In this document: one piece after another, positions 23,181 to 38,300 of the stretch | Layout: every line of letters starts with the position of its first letter | Position numbering within the stretch: position 1 is the first letter of the stretch | Source of the DNA: Perca fluviatilis | Lineage: Eukaryota; Chordata; Actinopteri; Perciformes; Percidae | Assembly (NCBI RefSeq): GCF_010015445.1 | Contig: NC_053119.1 | Span: 22,839,050-22,903,049 of the forward strand | Reading direction: 5' to 3' | Length of the DNA stretch: 64,000 bases | Position numbers and translations under genes: made by a program | Notes under the pieces: model-generated | Told to the model about the DNA's origin: nothing | Database searches by the model: none | Seen by the model: the letters and a program-made list of their open reading frames with translations, nothing else

Positions 23181-26100
23181 TCACATTGCCATTGAATGAG
23201 TTCAGGCTGATTCTTTAACTCCCTCTGTGAATCCAACATTGTGTGATTTCATTATAACAAAAACCAATTGGGCCAAGTGTCCTCGATGAAAGGCCTGCAT
23301 GTGTGTGCCGCTGAGTAATCTGTGTGCTGGCTAACATACTCTACAGAAGTGTGCCAAGTCCTTGTGAATCAGCGATCCATTTACAACTCTATGACCAGAC
23401 CATGGTAAAATAGTATTTAGTTTACACGGGGTGCCAAATGTGTGGAGTTTGGAGTCAACAGAACAGGCCCCGAGCCTGAAATGAGAATTATATATTGGAA
23501 TATATTGGTGTAAACTTTTTTAATCTGAAGGGTCATTAGGTAAATAAGATAAATCCAACAAAAGAGTCAACAGGGGGTTCTGGGTATAGAAGGTTTAGAA
23601 GGACTTAATTAAAAGGTATACATGTCTCTTTGAATATTAAACAGAAATATCAGAAATATTATGAGTTATTTCTATTCTTACACACTCTCTGCTGCCATCT
23701 TCTCCACCCAGCACTCATCCACCCAGCTGCTGAACAATACCACTTCCACTTCCTCTGTCACAGTGTCCACCGCCTGTCACACCTCACAGGGCTAAGGCTG
23801 AAGGGGGCAGTTTCCTGTGATGTTTTTATTGGCCTCAGCAGATGGCTTCCCTCAGCCTCTGCATTGTTATGGTGGCCATCTTGCTCTGAGGGTCAGGTTT
23901 AACAATAGTTGCTAATAGCTGTAGGAGACAAAAGCCTCCCCTACTCCCAAAAAGAGTTTCCTCAGTAACCGAACGCTGTAAAACTAACAATGCTGTCAAA
24001 TTTACTGCTTTTATGAGATGCGAAGACACTACTGCTTGTCAGGTTCAGGCGAGTGCTCGGAAGCACTGTCTTGCATGTGTAAGTCAAGTTTGAGATTTGT
24101 TCAAGCCCACTAAGTCAGAATTGTGTGAAAATACCAAATTACTTTTTAAGGCACTAGAATCTCCACAGAACAGCAATTTCTGGTTTAGCCTTGGGGCTCC
24201 AAACAATGGAGGGGGACAGTCTAAAAGCCTACACTGTTTTCACAGCGTAACAGTATACTCATATTATTCTTTGCAATATCCACTTTCCTCTTTAGTTTTG
24301 ACAACCCCTGTCTCCCCAACCCCACTCTCCTCTTCGATTTGCTCCCTCTCTTCATATCTCCCACCTTTCCTCTCCCCCTGTGATATTCAACACCCTCCCC
24401 AACCTAGAGAAAAATTAAACTGGGAAACTAGGAGTCTCTATACATTCTTTATAGTCCACCATGCCCACCCCCCTTTTCATGCAGGATTTCTGGTCTTCAT
24501 GTCTGTGTGGGTTTTAGTAAGGAGAAAAGAATCAGGAGGGGAAGGAAGGAAAAAAAAATTGGTTGATGTTTCCCCTCAAACATGTGACCTCTGCTAGGCT
24601 CACAGCTGAAAATAATTTGGGCCTTGAGGCCGGTCAATGGCTGACGCAAACCCTCCTCCTCCTCCTCTCTCTGGTGGGGGCTAGGCCTCGGACTGATGGG
24701 GAGGCTAAAGACAAAGCAATGGAGGGCTATTGAGCTGTTAGCAAAACAAGCTAAAAAAATGACACATTGTACTTTTATTTTACTTTTCCGTAGTGTCCAT
24801 TTGTTCTTTAATTCTTTTCATTTCATGGAAGAGAAGAAAGGAAAAGCCCCAGAATCATTACAAAACACTGGACCCAGAGGGCCAATTATGTTGTTAACTC
24901 AGGGAAGAGTTCAGCTATTTGGCTGCAATTTTTTTTACGTAATACTTACATTGTGGCTTTTTTTTTGAATGCCAGTTGGGACTACAATTTGTGGAATTTA
25001 GCTGAATTAGTCTCACATTCCCTACAAAGTCAGGGGGCAAGGGAGAGAAGTGTCAGGGTTAGCTAATGCAGGTTTATGGGGTGGTGGGTGTTGGGCCAGG
25101 CAGTGCTCAGGAAATGTTTAACGGCCTACAGATACTCTAAAGTATCCCAGCACATCTGGTTGAAGTCACACATGCACACACATCCATAAGTTGGTTCGGA
25201 ATATGGACTGCTTGGCAGGTTATGTAGATCTGTGTAGGTGTGTTTTTATATGAGGTTTTGTGTGTGGGTTTGCAGCCGGGTGGCAAAGCCTGTATTAGTG
25301 TCTCTGTGAATTTAATTAAGAGCAAATGTGTGAATACCTGCCAACAGGAGTTAGCCCTGACCTTTCCCCCTCTCTTATTTTAACCACATCTGTGCCAGAC
25401 AGATGCTAGGCCCTTCTGCTCTATGCCCACTCTCCGCCAGCTTTTATAGGCCAAGTCATGACAGTGGGCACCAGCGGCTCTAATTCAATGTTACGTATAC
25501 GGATGGTCTTGCTATGGCTCCAAATGGATCTAGTTTCATTATACTCTGACCAAGTAATAATGCTCCCCCTCACAGTCACCTTGGCATAACTTGTCCATAA
25601 TAAAGAACAGAGGGAAATGTAAAGTGCTGCAAGACACACATTAAGGAAGTTATTTTGTGGAATGAAAGGAGAGTTTGCGGAGAGGAGCTGAAGTGCAAAA
25701 ACAAAATTTATGCACAGTACTTGTCTTGAAAATACTCCAGCAATCTGTTCTGGCAAGTGCAAAAAGGCGAGACACTGAATGATAACCTAAACAAGTTGAA
25801 CTCAGTGCCCTTCTCTTCTCTTATTACATTGTGGAGTTTTAAATGCATTCCATAAGTTTTCCATAATGCTGCATAGTTGCTGGAACCTAATTACTAATCA
25901 AGTAGGGTTTTGCCAGTTTTGGGGGGATGCATGCAACCTGTGAGGTCTGCTTCTCTGCAGCTTGGTTCAGAAAATGAGTTTTGCTAGCCACAGAAATGAG
26001 AGGTTTGAGCTATTTGGTAGTTTACATTCACACACTAGTTAGATTTTTTCCACCCTAGGGGAGTCCTGGGGATGCAGCTCTTATTTTGACCTAACTCTCA

Positions 26101-26362
26101 TTTGTCAGTCTGTGTGTCTGCCTTTTTAGTTAGTTTTTATCCTATTTAGTTAAAAAACACAAGCTGGAATATTTTCAACTGCTTAAATTTATTCTCTGTA
26201 ACAGTTTGATTTGTAAATGTTTTTCTTTGCAACCTCCTGACCTATAATCTGAAATATAGGTCTGCTTTGAATTTACACGTGTTTTGACAAACCATGCACT
26301 CACCCCAACATACAAATATATTGTACTAACTGACTGTGTCTCTCTTCGTGTGACTGTGCAGG

Positions 26363-29300
26363 ATGCCAGCTGCTAGCACCATGACCGGTGGGAGGGCCCT
26401 GCTGCTCTGTACAAACACTGACAACTGTATCTACCAATCAGTCAACGGGTAGGTGCCTCAAAAGCCAATCCAATATTTTTCTAGTGTCTAGTGTAATGAT
26501 TAGAGTCCAACATATTAGTGTTACAGCAAATACTATGGTATTGCTTATTTTGTAATAAGTCACCTTGAGCAAGGCTCTTTTATAGCCACCATTTAGTGTG
26601 TTGAGATGTTCTTTGTCTGTCATTGTCATATTAACAATGGCCAAGACAGTAAAATTCCTACACTACTGGCTGGTTGGTATTGCTAGTGCTACTGTTAAGA
26701 TTCCCCATGCTGCTGCTTTCCATCGAAAAGCTTTGGCCGTTTGTCCTGGAGGAAGAGCAACAGTTCCCCCTGTTTTGTGCCAGAAAGCTACCTTGCGATA
26801 TCCTTTGAAATCAGATCAGCTAGTGCAGTACAGAGGCCAGCAGAGGCTGCCAATCCTCTTTGTAGTGGTGGCCTTGTTTGTTTATGGTAAAAGGACAAGG
26901 TTATATTGAGTGGCTTTGTAAAAGTAACAGTCCTATTCATTGTATATATAGACCAACTGCTTGATTTGCTGTTTGAGCATTTGTGAACCTTGAAATTATC
27001 AGTGCAAATGAGCAACAACTGCACATAAAAATCTGGTTCACTGAATGGAAGTAATTGTGCATTATATATATTTTTTAAGTAAACTGCGACTCCCAAAGCG
27101 CATTGCAGTAAGAAACCACAAATGTTAAAAACTCTTTTTCGCATGCTTGTAACAGCGCTTGTGGCGTTAGAGGTTGAGCATTGTAGAACTTTTGGGTCAA
27201 TTGAGCATGTGTGATGCAACGTCTTGTTTCTTGAAAGTCTTGAAGTCATAGCATAACCATGTTTGATCTGATGATCCTTTAACTTTCAGTTGGGGAATAT
27301 ACCTCTGAAACTAGTAGATCCTCCAGCTGCTGCAGGGTGTGACATAAGATGGGAATCTGTACAGTAGTTCAATCTACTCTGCCATCTTATACCTCTACAC
27401 ATTCTCCACCACATGTGGCTTGGGCATTAACTGCACTTCTCCTATATTCATCATATAGTTCAGGACTGCTCTCAAGCAAGCTGCAGACACCCCTCTCCAT
27501 TAGGGTCAGCAGTATAACAATAGCAGGGCTAGAGAGCAGGGCAGAGTTGGCCATCTGGCTTCTAGATACTGTTACTACCCCCCTGCTGTCACTGTCTAAT
27601 GCCTCTATGAGCACTCTCTCGAGTCCCTTCTGTCATCCTTGCAATATTCATTAGTGCTATTTAGATTATAATGAAGGGATTTTGGTTTGTGCCAATAACA
27701 GGGCTTGTCTAGTGGAAGGTTTAGCTGTCTGTTGTTTTTAGGGTCTGCCATGTTACTGTAGTTACCATTGCTCAAAAGCTCAGTACAATTCTTTTGAGGA
27801 ATTGTCAATAGTTGATATGTGGAAATATAATTAAAATAATTTTGTTTTGTCTCTCTGAAAACCCTTTCTCTTATCCGCTGATCTTGTGTTAGCTCAGCTG
27901 GTTAGAGATGCTTTTGTGCCCTTCTACATCCTTTCCTCCTTCCGCCCTCAATGACCCCCATCTATATGCTCCACCCATCCTTGGCTGCGGGTGATTATAG
28001 ACAACTTTCCATACGGTCCATTGTATGTATATCTGTCTCTCAATCTCTCTTTGTCTCTTAATCACAACAAAGTGTGATTAAGTTTTTTTAGATAGGGGGA
28101 ATACACAATATTAATTTCCTCCTCCATCTGCTCCAATTTTTCTTTAACTCCTTCACTCAACCCCCTGCCTACTCCTGTTCTCCTTTACTTGGCTCTTCTA
28201 TTCGACATAGTATTTCTCCTCTGTTGCTTCATGCTTAATAAAAACTGCTGTTTCAACCGAGGGACACGAAAGGAGAAAGAAAAGGGCAAGGGGGAGAGGG
28301 GCCAAACTAATAAAACCCATAGCAAATTAAAAGAGAATTATTTGGTTTCATAGTCATAGTTACAACATCAAGATTTTCTTTTCTTTTAGGGTCTCTGAGG
28401 AAACTTGAATTAGTAATTTCCCCCTGAGATTTCCTCCAGATTGCATGACTGTTGGTTTTCACATCCAGCAATGTCATCAGAAGTCACCCAGCAAGGCCGC
28501 GTTTCCTCTGTTTGTTGGAAATTCAATCATTTGATGAATGGTCTTTGGGCCAAAACAAAGTTTTGAAGGTTGGGAGTCGAAAAGAAAAGATGCACGTCTA
28601 CATTTTGGCCTCTCCCCTCTTCTGTGTATACTTGCATCTCCTCTCCAGAAATAGCTATGTGTGTTGTAAACTTTGACCCTGAAACCCAGAGTTCAAACAG
28701 TCGTGACCTAGTAATCTTCCAGGAGTGACTCACGGCTAAAACCGAGGCACTAAACAGACGTCTGAGCTCTTTTAACAAGAATTCTTGTTTAACCCATAAA
28801 AAATAAAAGATCTAGTTGGACGTAATTGTAAGTGCTCACATTGCGTGGCCAATTTTAAGAGCTATGGGGAGCATGATTGTAAGCTATGTACACTGAAGGT
28901 AGCAACTGACATTTCTACAAAAATAATTGCACTATAAATTAGTAGTTGACAACTTTCTCCCTCTGTTTATCTGATTTGAATTTAGTACACATCAGTTGTG
29001 GGTAGTACTGTCCCCTTACTGAGAGAAGACTCTTTGCATGTTTTGTCTGTTTGTTTGGGTTTACTTTTGTTCCCTCCCCATAGTCCATCTTGTGATTGAC
29101 AGCCTGTCAATCTTGATATATACCTCAGCCCCTTACTGCAAAATGGGCAATTTAGAAGAACTTCAATATCTTATTTTAAGATGATGAAATCATATATTTT
29201 CTTACCAATTATAAAAAATAATGTTAAGCACCATTTGCACTCGTCTGGATTTTGTAATACAATCTATTCTTCAGCTAGATTTTTAGATCTTACTTTGTAT

Positions 29301-32300
29301 TCCTGGTGTTTTTTGCTAATAATTGCATTTTTTGTAAAGGCTTAATATCAATGTATGAGAGCGTTTTATGTTCAGTACCATGCGTTTGCATACTTTTCCT
29401 TTTGTTTTGTGTTGCCTCTGTATATAATTTAAGTAGTTTCTTGTGTTGACTGGGCAGCTTTGGGTGTACGAATGTATGACACGCGGTTCGTTTGCAACCC
29501 TTTTAAGTGTTAAGCTAATATCTCAAAGGTGTATGTTGATTTTTCTATGTTTGGTTCTTTTCTAGGCTCCAGTGCTGTGGCTTGAAGGTCGGGGAGGCTT
29601 CATCGTCTGCGGGGCCCCAGCGCCAAGAGGTGTGCGGGTCACCAGGGGACAGAGACAGGAGGGACACTGCTGTATCCACCAAGTGTCCCCTCTCCCCCTT
29701 ACTCGGCCTGAGCGACAGCCCGGGTCCTCCTGACACCATGCTGGCTCACAGGAGAGCCACCACCACCGACCCACGGACTCCCAACATGGAGAACGGGCTG
29801 TGTGGCAAGCTGAACAACAACAAGAGCCCAGCGGCAGTCAAGACTGCCAGCATACGTGATAAGATCTCACAATGGGAGGGCAAAAAGGAGCCTGCCCCAC
29901 CAACTTCTACAGGGACATGTCCACTGAGCACAACACAGAAGGAAGTTGAGACAGTGCGGAAAAAGGAAGCCAAAGCTTCAGAGGTCCAAAGGACAGATAG
30001 CAAGAGGTTTGTCAGCTGGGACAGACAAGACTCAGGGAAGGAGAATGTTGGAAAGCTTGGGGATTTAAGGTCTAAATCTCCAGAGGGCCCAACAAACAAG
30101 GACAGAGAAGTGATCCTAGAGAGGGGATTTCGGGCTTCCAAGCCAACAGAACAACCCCAAGACAAGAAAAGTGTTTTAACTCATGTTAAGAAACTGGAGA
30201 AGGCAACAAAGGAGGTTCCTGACAGACCTTCACTGGCATTTCCAGGGAATTACTTCTGCCCTCCTTCAAAGGAGGAGCTGGAGGATACTGAAAAGAGAGC
30301 CAACGAGCCCATTTTTGGGACTTTTGACATTGTTCGACCTGGCGATTCGCGGAGGAGGAGGGAAGGGGATCCAGAAAATGTATACAGTGAGCCAGGTGCT
30401 CCGTCTATAAACCCTCTACCCAAACCTCAGAGAACCTTCCAGCATCACACCCCCCCCACTATCCCAGCTTCAGGGCCCGGCTCAGGGAAGGGAAGGAGGA
30501 ACTTGCCCCCTTTGCCCTGCATTCCTCCTCCACCTTTACCTACATGCCCACCACCTGGAGTTTGCAGGAGACCCTGGGCTGACAGACCCCGGGACAGTAG
30601 CAACAGGTAAGAGAGTAAGAAGATAGAATGACAAATATGGGCAGATGATGATCAGTCATATAGCAGACACCCATTTGCTGAAGCTTCTTTGTCCCCAAAG
30701 CTAAATAAAAAAATATTTATTTAAAGTTGCTTGTAGGATCAGAATTAACCAGTGATGATGGCTCTGTGTATCCTCTGAGCCTTCCCCCACCATCGCCGAC
30801 CAAACACTGAGGTTGACAACATTCACCACATCTGCTGTAAATCAAAACCACCGGTGACATCATCCTGTTTCTAAATATCCCAAAGAATGAGCTCATTAGT
30901 TGGATCGGCGGAATGTACACATTAACTCAACTCATTCCTCTTTCCAAAACTCTACTAGAAGAGGAGAACAGCATGCAGAGTGATATGAGTAATGTCAAAG
31001 AGGCCCTTTGCTTTTTCAAGAATTTAAGCCTTGACAGTAACAATGATGTGCAAGGCCAGTGGCTATCACAAATGAGTTGTCTGGCATTTGCAAATGTAAA
31101 GTAAATGTAAATGTGAAGAATCTAAAAACACTTATTTTAGCAAACATGTTGGAATATTCAAGAGTCTTCTAAGTAGTACTCAAATTCAGATGGTTACAAT
31201 CAAACCAAAGGAAACCAAAAAATGTGAACCCTGCAGTATGTATTGGAGTACATCTATTGTTCACTTTCTCAGTGGTCTGAATTCTTGTTTGAAACTTGGC
31301 TTGGATCTGTTACATTCCATACCATATGTGGAGGCCTCACTCTGCTAAAGTGTGCTGTGTCAAGCCCTTTGTTTGGTCAAGCTGTCTTTATCCTAGTGTC
31401 CGTCGCAGTGTGCATTTTTGTGCGCGTGAACAAATACAATAAGTTGCCAGTTTATTAGATACACTTAGTTTCGCTCACTGCCATGCAACAACTTTTTTAA
31501 AGCGTACAAGGTCAAGGTAACTTTACTGTCCCAGAGGGGCAATTGTTTGTACAGCCAGCAGACAGACATAAGGACAAGACACACAACAATACAGTAAAAC
31601 ATGAAATACCCACAGTATCTAAAACACAATAGTAAATAAATAAATAAATAAATAAATACATTTAAAACAGTTCTGGCAAATTGTTTAAAATGGAAATGGA
31701 AGTCGGGATAAAAGAGTTTCTGAGTCTATTGGACCTGCATCTGGACATGGAGTACCTACAGCCTGAGGGAAGTAGCTTAAACTGGCAGGACAAGGGGTGG
31801 CTATGGTCACCTGCAATGGATTGGGCCTTCTTTTTCCACTCTGTTGGATGTAGGAGATGATGGGGAAGTTGATGCCTGCAATCTTGCTACATGTCCTGAC
31901 GGTACTCTCTAGTCGTTTTTTGTTTTTTATGGACAGAGAACCAAACCAGCAGATAAAACAGAAGGTTAAAACAGACTCAATAAAACAGGAATAAAACATT
32001 CTCATAAAAGTGGGGTCAATGTTAAAATTCCTCAGTTTTCGATAAAAAAACATACGCTGATGGGCTTTGGCACAAACAGCATCAGTGTGTGGTTCAAAAC
32101 ATAGCTTGCTATCAATTATTGTGCCAAGGTACTTATATTCTTGTACTGTCTCAACAGGTTGGCCATTAATGATAGTGGGGGTAAGAGGGGGGCACTGTTT
32201 CCTAAAATCAATAATTCATTCTTTAGTCTTGGAGACATTTATGTTCTAAAAAGGAGCGCTTACACCAATCATTAAAATCCTTCACTATTGTTCCATGGTC

Positions 32301-35300
32301 AATCACAATGTTCAGTCAGAAAAGGATTAATTATCCATAACTCCATGGTCCTTTACTTTGCTTAACTTAACTTACCTTTATATATCAGGGGCAATGCATC
32401 GAAGTTGACATTGATATGATGTACAGAGTTAGCCAAATGGCTAGTTTTCACATGCAGTTCTAATGAAAGTTAATGTTAAAGCTAAAAACAAACTAAGGCA
32501 GACAGCATTTAAAATCAAACAAGATGTAGGATGGAGAAAACATTTTCACTATAATTCAATCCAATAGGGCAACATTGAATATGATAAGCTTTAAAAAGAT
32601 AGGATTCATTGCAGGGCTGTTCCATTGTATTGCAATAGTTGTAGCAAGCTGTACCCAATAAAGTAGCAACTTAGTTTAATTGTTAACTGTATGTGTGCAT
32701 GCATTTGGCTTCGTATGCAACCACAGATGCTTGTGTGCACTTCATTCTACTGGGCTTTAATCTTTGGCAGTGATGAAACACAGATGTGGTAACTAGCAAA
32801 CGGTAACATCAGTTTTCCTACTTGGCATATCAAACATTCTTAAAAGCATCAACAGTACACACAAAAATCCTTCCTTTCTCTTTTTTTATATATGGCATGT
32901 GATTCTCCTAAATCCTTGTAATGTTCTGTCCACCAGGAAGTCCTATGAATTTGAGGATCTGCTCCAGTCATCTACAGAAAGTTGCAGGGTGGACTGGTAC
33001 GCTCAGTCCAGACTGGGCCTTACACGCACTTTATCAGAAGAGAATGTCTACGAGGACATAATAGGTAAACAATACATATCCACACATATGACACTTTTAT
33101 TTTTCCTTATGCATGTGTCGAAAATCAAGTTCCTGACATGTGGTTTCAAAGTGTTGCATTATCAACTTTGTATAGTATTCGCATAAAATGAAAAACATTG
33201 TTAAATACATTACTGTAGGCTGGAGGTTGTCCTATTTTCTATATCCTTCATACACTGCATGACCCTTTAGTTTCATTTCTCATATCAGTGTGTGTCATAC
33301 TGTAGAGTTTAATAAGACCAGAGTTGATGAGGAGGCCATGCTGCCTTTACTTTGCTCCGGTTTTAATTTAGAGCCATGCTGCTTCACTTTTATTAAAAAT
33401 GATATGCAGAAATTTGTCCTACGTTCCTACCTTATTGTCTGCAGGGTTATGCCAACCCCACCTAAAGCCTGTTTAATTTCATAACGTACAATAGTGCCGT
33501 TGTGTGAGGTCATACTGTAGCTGAGGTTGGTTATTGTGATTGTCAGTGCAGCAGGGGGCATGTGAGTGGCTTATAGAGCCACGGCACATTACTGGCAATC
33601 GCTTCAATGTATCTTTGGTTTTAATCCCAGAGACTGGTGTATAATGAGTGCTGCTTGCCTGCAATAGTTTAAATTTACTTTAATTATATTTGAGTGATGC
33701 CACAGCTTATTTTGGATTCTTGTATAGTTTCCTCCTTTCACACAACAGTATTGTTCTTTAAAATGCTCAGACATTGTTCACCAAACACTCAGTAGTGTCC
33801 CATGGGTAAAGTTACTCACCAGAGCTGTCTACTCAAAAAGCAGCTCAGGAAGGCAGAGATATACAGATAGTGATGAGCAGTTGTGTTGTCTTGTCATCAA
33901 CCTCCACACGCAAACCAGGTTCACATCAACACACTTTAAATACACAATCCACATGCCTGATAGTGTTTTCAGATTGAAAGGAAAGCAACTGTCACCTCTA
34001 CAAGTATCCAGACGCACGCCTTGATGACTGATTCAAACTCCCATGCTGGCAGCACACGCAAACACTAGCTAGCAATGTGAAAAACAGTACGCTGATCCTT
34101 TGTTTTCCTCAGAGAGAGAAGTAGAGGGGAACTGAACGTCCCTCTTTATCCTACGACTTCTTCAGGTCACATCTGGTGGATGGATTGATAGAGCAGAGGG
34201 AAGATACAGAGAGACAGATACAAAGAGAGTAAGAGGCACAGGTTTTGGAAAATGAAACTTTCTCACTCTTTATCTGCAGGGGAGGACCGGTGGCTAGAGT
34301 CACATTTAGCATTAGCTGTTTGCAAGCATCTTATCACAGTGCAATATGAGCGGGGTAATGTTAAGCACACTCTGGTAGCTCTCTGCACATCTGGATTAAG
34401 CTCTGGCAAAACAAACATGAATGATATGGAAAAATACTTTATCTTCTCTTTGGAAAGCTTGTGTGAAGCTGTTGTGTAATCAAAGTGACATTGATTTCTT
34501 AGTTTTGAAAGAAAACAATTTTTTCTCCTGAAGATCCGCCATCCAAGGAGAATCCATATGAAGATATAGAGCTGGAGAGAAGTTGTTTGGGAAGCAAATG
34601 TGTTTCACCTGCCTCCTCATCTCCTGTCCCTGACACACCAACTAAGGTACCTGATTGCCAATACATCTCTATAAAAACAAAGTAGATTTATTGGAAGCAG
34701 TTCTATACTAAAGTCCCCTTCTAATGTGCCTGTTTTTCTACATCTGCCCTTCGCAGCTCTCTTCCAAGCCTGGCTTCTTCAGACAAAATTCAGAACGGCG
34801 AAGCTTCAAGCTCCTGGAGCTACGTAAGACCAGCAGGGACACTGGCATCTCCTCTCCCTCACGTATCAGCCCCCCCTCCACACCCAGCAGCCCCGACGAC
34901 ACCCCCTGCCTCTCTGGAGACCCGTACAATCGTAGACGGAGGAAAATCCCCAAGGTATGGCAGTCTGAGAGGCCTTTCACAGAGCTCATGCTGCTCTTTC
35001 TGTGATTTATGGCCCAGTGTACTGCTCAGGGAGGTTCGGAGCTGGTCCACTCATGCTGCCGTCTGGGGATGAGTAAGGCAGGGAACATTTTTCTGACAGA
35101 TATTTCCTGTGAGAAGTGTGCTCAGAGGAAGGCCTCCCAGAAGCTGTATTGAAATGATCTTGGGAGGAGCCTGCCATTTTTTTTTATTAGTTTAAGAGTT
35201 AAAGACGTACATTTCTTTCCCTTTACCTCCTGCAGATGGTGCTGAAAATCAATGGCATCTTCGAGGCGCGGAGAGGGAAGAAACGAATGAAGAGGGTGTC

Positions 35301-38300
35301 TCAGTCTACAGAGTCCAGCTCAGGGAGAGGTGAGGCTTCAAAGGCAGGCTGCAAAAATGACTTGTTTTTACCTTTCATTTGCTTCACATCAACTGGAATT
35401 TTGTGAAACTTATTTTTACTTTGCTTAACTAAAAATGATGTCCCATCTTTGGACATCATCATCAACACCTCTTTGTGTTTGTTGTTTGTTAGTTAACATT
35501 TGTCAACTGATTTCAATAAAGTGGAATGTTAGGCTAAGGGCCAAGGAATAAGTGATTAGTTTCTGGTAGGAAAACAGATCCAGGTGCAGACCCACTTGAA
35601 GAAAAAACAGTCTGGCACATGATTCCATGATTGTCTGGCACTTCAGGTTTTTTGATACAGAGGGGAAGCTGTTTTGGTTGCTGATGCTCAGTAAAAAAAA
35701 CAACATCAGACACTTGTTAGGCAGAAAATATGAAAGAAATACTATTACTGCAATACTAACACTAACATACACTCACACACTAACTAACACGTATATCAAG
35801 AGAATATTAATGTAGCTCAGGCCTTCCCAGCCCTAAGTTAAAAAGCAAAACAATAGGAAAACAATAAATCGATTAATCCTAAATGATACACCCAAGCAAG
35901 ACCCATTCAACTGTAAATACTGTTATAAAGTTAAAGTTTTTATTGGTAAAATAACAAATAACAGTAGTACGTGTAGTGTTTTCTGGTCAAATGTTTATTT
36001 GGTCATGACTAATAATTTGACAAAAAACTGAATTCAAAGTTTATCATCAATACTATCAACACTACCCACTGCAGACACGTTTCATTGGGTTACCTTTCCT
36101 ACGACTCCTACTTTGACCAGAAAGCCTCTACAGGTCCATCTCCATAAAAGTAACAATCATGTGTATCCACTTAGTTTTATGGGCAAAGTTACATTCTGTG
36201 GTCAGTTGAGACTGACCCATGTTTCAGAGGACTGGGTGGTGCTGTGTGGTAGTGGCAAGAACGAAAGCAATGACAGCAAATTCCATGTGCTTTAAGTTTC
36301 CTGTGATTGTTATTTGAACTCTGCTCACACTCTGTTTTATCCTTTTCACGCTTCTCTTTAATTTAGTAACGGATGAGAACAGTGAGTCCGAAAGTGACAC
36401 AGAGGAGAAACTAAAAGGTGAGAACAGAAAATGAATGCTTACACCTACAGTAGCTACATAGGGGATGCAGAGCAGTATAAGCAGTATAAGTATAACATAG
36501 TTTTGTATTTATGTAGTTTCATTAGTTAGAAATGAGCACAATAGTAGCACGTGTACAATAATACAATAACAGTTCCACCCTATAACTAAAATCAAAAATA
36601 TGCACAGATGATGTGGCCTGACAGTGACCATCTATGCATACATGACACTGATGTATTTGCATGACATGTGGTCCTCTGTCCCTCAGCCCACAGTCAGCGG
36701 CTGGTGTCGGTCCAGTCTATGCTGAGGCAGACGGGGCGGTACCGGACCATGGAGCGGGATCTGATGGAGTTGCAGGAGAGGAAGCTCTTTGAGTATTTCA
36801 TAGTTGTTGCACTCCACAAGACCAAAGCTGGAGTCCCATACCTGCCAGAAGTCACACAGCAGTTCCCTCTCAAGGTAAAATGGGATAGAAATGTTACTGA
36901 AGCACTTTATTCCAAAATGAGACACTGCCAATTGTATTTAAAAGAAGAAGAAAAAAAACGCTGAAAAGGAGACATCATTGTAATTATTATTATCTAAATA
37001 GATGTCTACTGTCCTACCAGACCAATGGTATACTGTATATACGCTAGTTTATCAGCACCTGGTATGGACTTTTCTGGGAAAAACACCATCATTTTGCACT
37101 TTTGGGAACAGCAACAGCAGGTCCATGCAATAAAAAAGGAATAGTCTAGTAATGCGTGCGTGCGTGCGTGCGTGTGTAACCTGATGGTCTAAGACTTTAA
37201 TGGTGCTATCCTTCAGACATCATCAAATATATTTGTTTTCACAATTTTTCTTTTTTTAATCCAGCTTGAGAGGAGCTTTAAATTCATGCGGGAGGCTGAG
37301 GACCAGCTGAAGGTCATCCCTCAGTTCTGTTTCCCTGACGCCAAAGACTGGGCACCTGTCGACAACTTCCCCAGGTCAGTCCAAGTCTGACTGCAGCCAC
37401 GACACTTAACACGTAAAAAAAAAAAAAGAAAAAGTGAAACAAAACAGGGACACAGGAATTTACCAGCAGAGTGTTAATAGCTCAGCTGTTTTCCTTGTTA
37501 ATAATCACTTGTTAGAGAAGAAGCTGAAAGCCTAAAATAGAAATGACCTCCTGGCTTGTAAAGATGACTGTTCTTTCTTTAACGATAAAGTGCTGACAGT
37601 GACAAATTATTACAGGGAGAGATGGTGGATTTAGCACCTTACACCTGGTTTGTTATTACAAAATCACCTCTCTTTGTATGATGTTTAAAATTGGCCTTAT
37701 TACCTAATACCACCTAGCTTAGCCTCTCAACGTCTGCATTGTTCTTAGAAGTGATGATGTACGTCTTGACGATGATGGCTAATAATTACCCTGGAGGCAA
37801 ATGTTCTGTGGGTGCATTGAACTTGCTGACACTCTCGCCTGTCAAGAAGGTCGTCACCGGTCAATGAGTACCTGTCAGGTAGAGCTTAGGAGGATTTGTG
37901 TGTAGTAAGCCTGTCCTGAGGGTCTTTCCTCTCAAGTACAAAGTCATACCTTTGTTTGCCAAAACACAAAGTCCAGTCCAGAATGGAGTTTTCTGTTTCC
38001 ACAACAGCCGTTTAAATGTTTTCCAGCATGTCTGAATTATCTTCTTTTCTCTCTTTTTTTTTTATCCCCAGTGAGACGTTCTCATTTGTCTTGACTGGTG
38101 AGGATGGAAGCAGGCGGTTTGGCTACTGTCGGCGATTATTGGTATGCTCTTAAAATGTTTCTGCCCCTTGTCACTACAGTAGCTTCTCCTAATTTAAATT
38201 CAATATAGATAATCCCTGATTATAAACATGCTGATCCGATTTCCTCTGCTGCTTTTACCCTTCTCTTTTTGTTGAATTATTATGCAAGTTGATAATAAAT

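Noticed and set aside
24097..24597. 166-codon plus-strand ORF
   Set aside because: Ser/Pro/Leu-rich composition from pyrimidine-rich DNA, no motif, no exon signals.
27387..27614. Minus-strand 75-codon ORF in DENND2A intron 1
   Set aside because: No recognisable motif and no splice or polyadenylation context.
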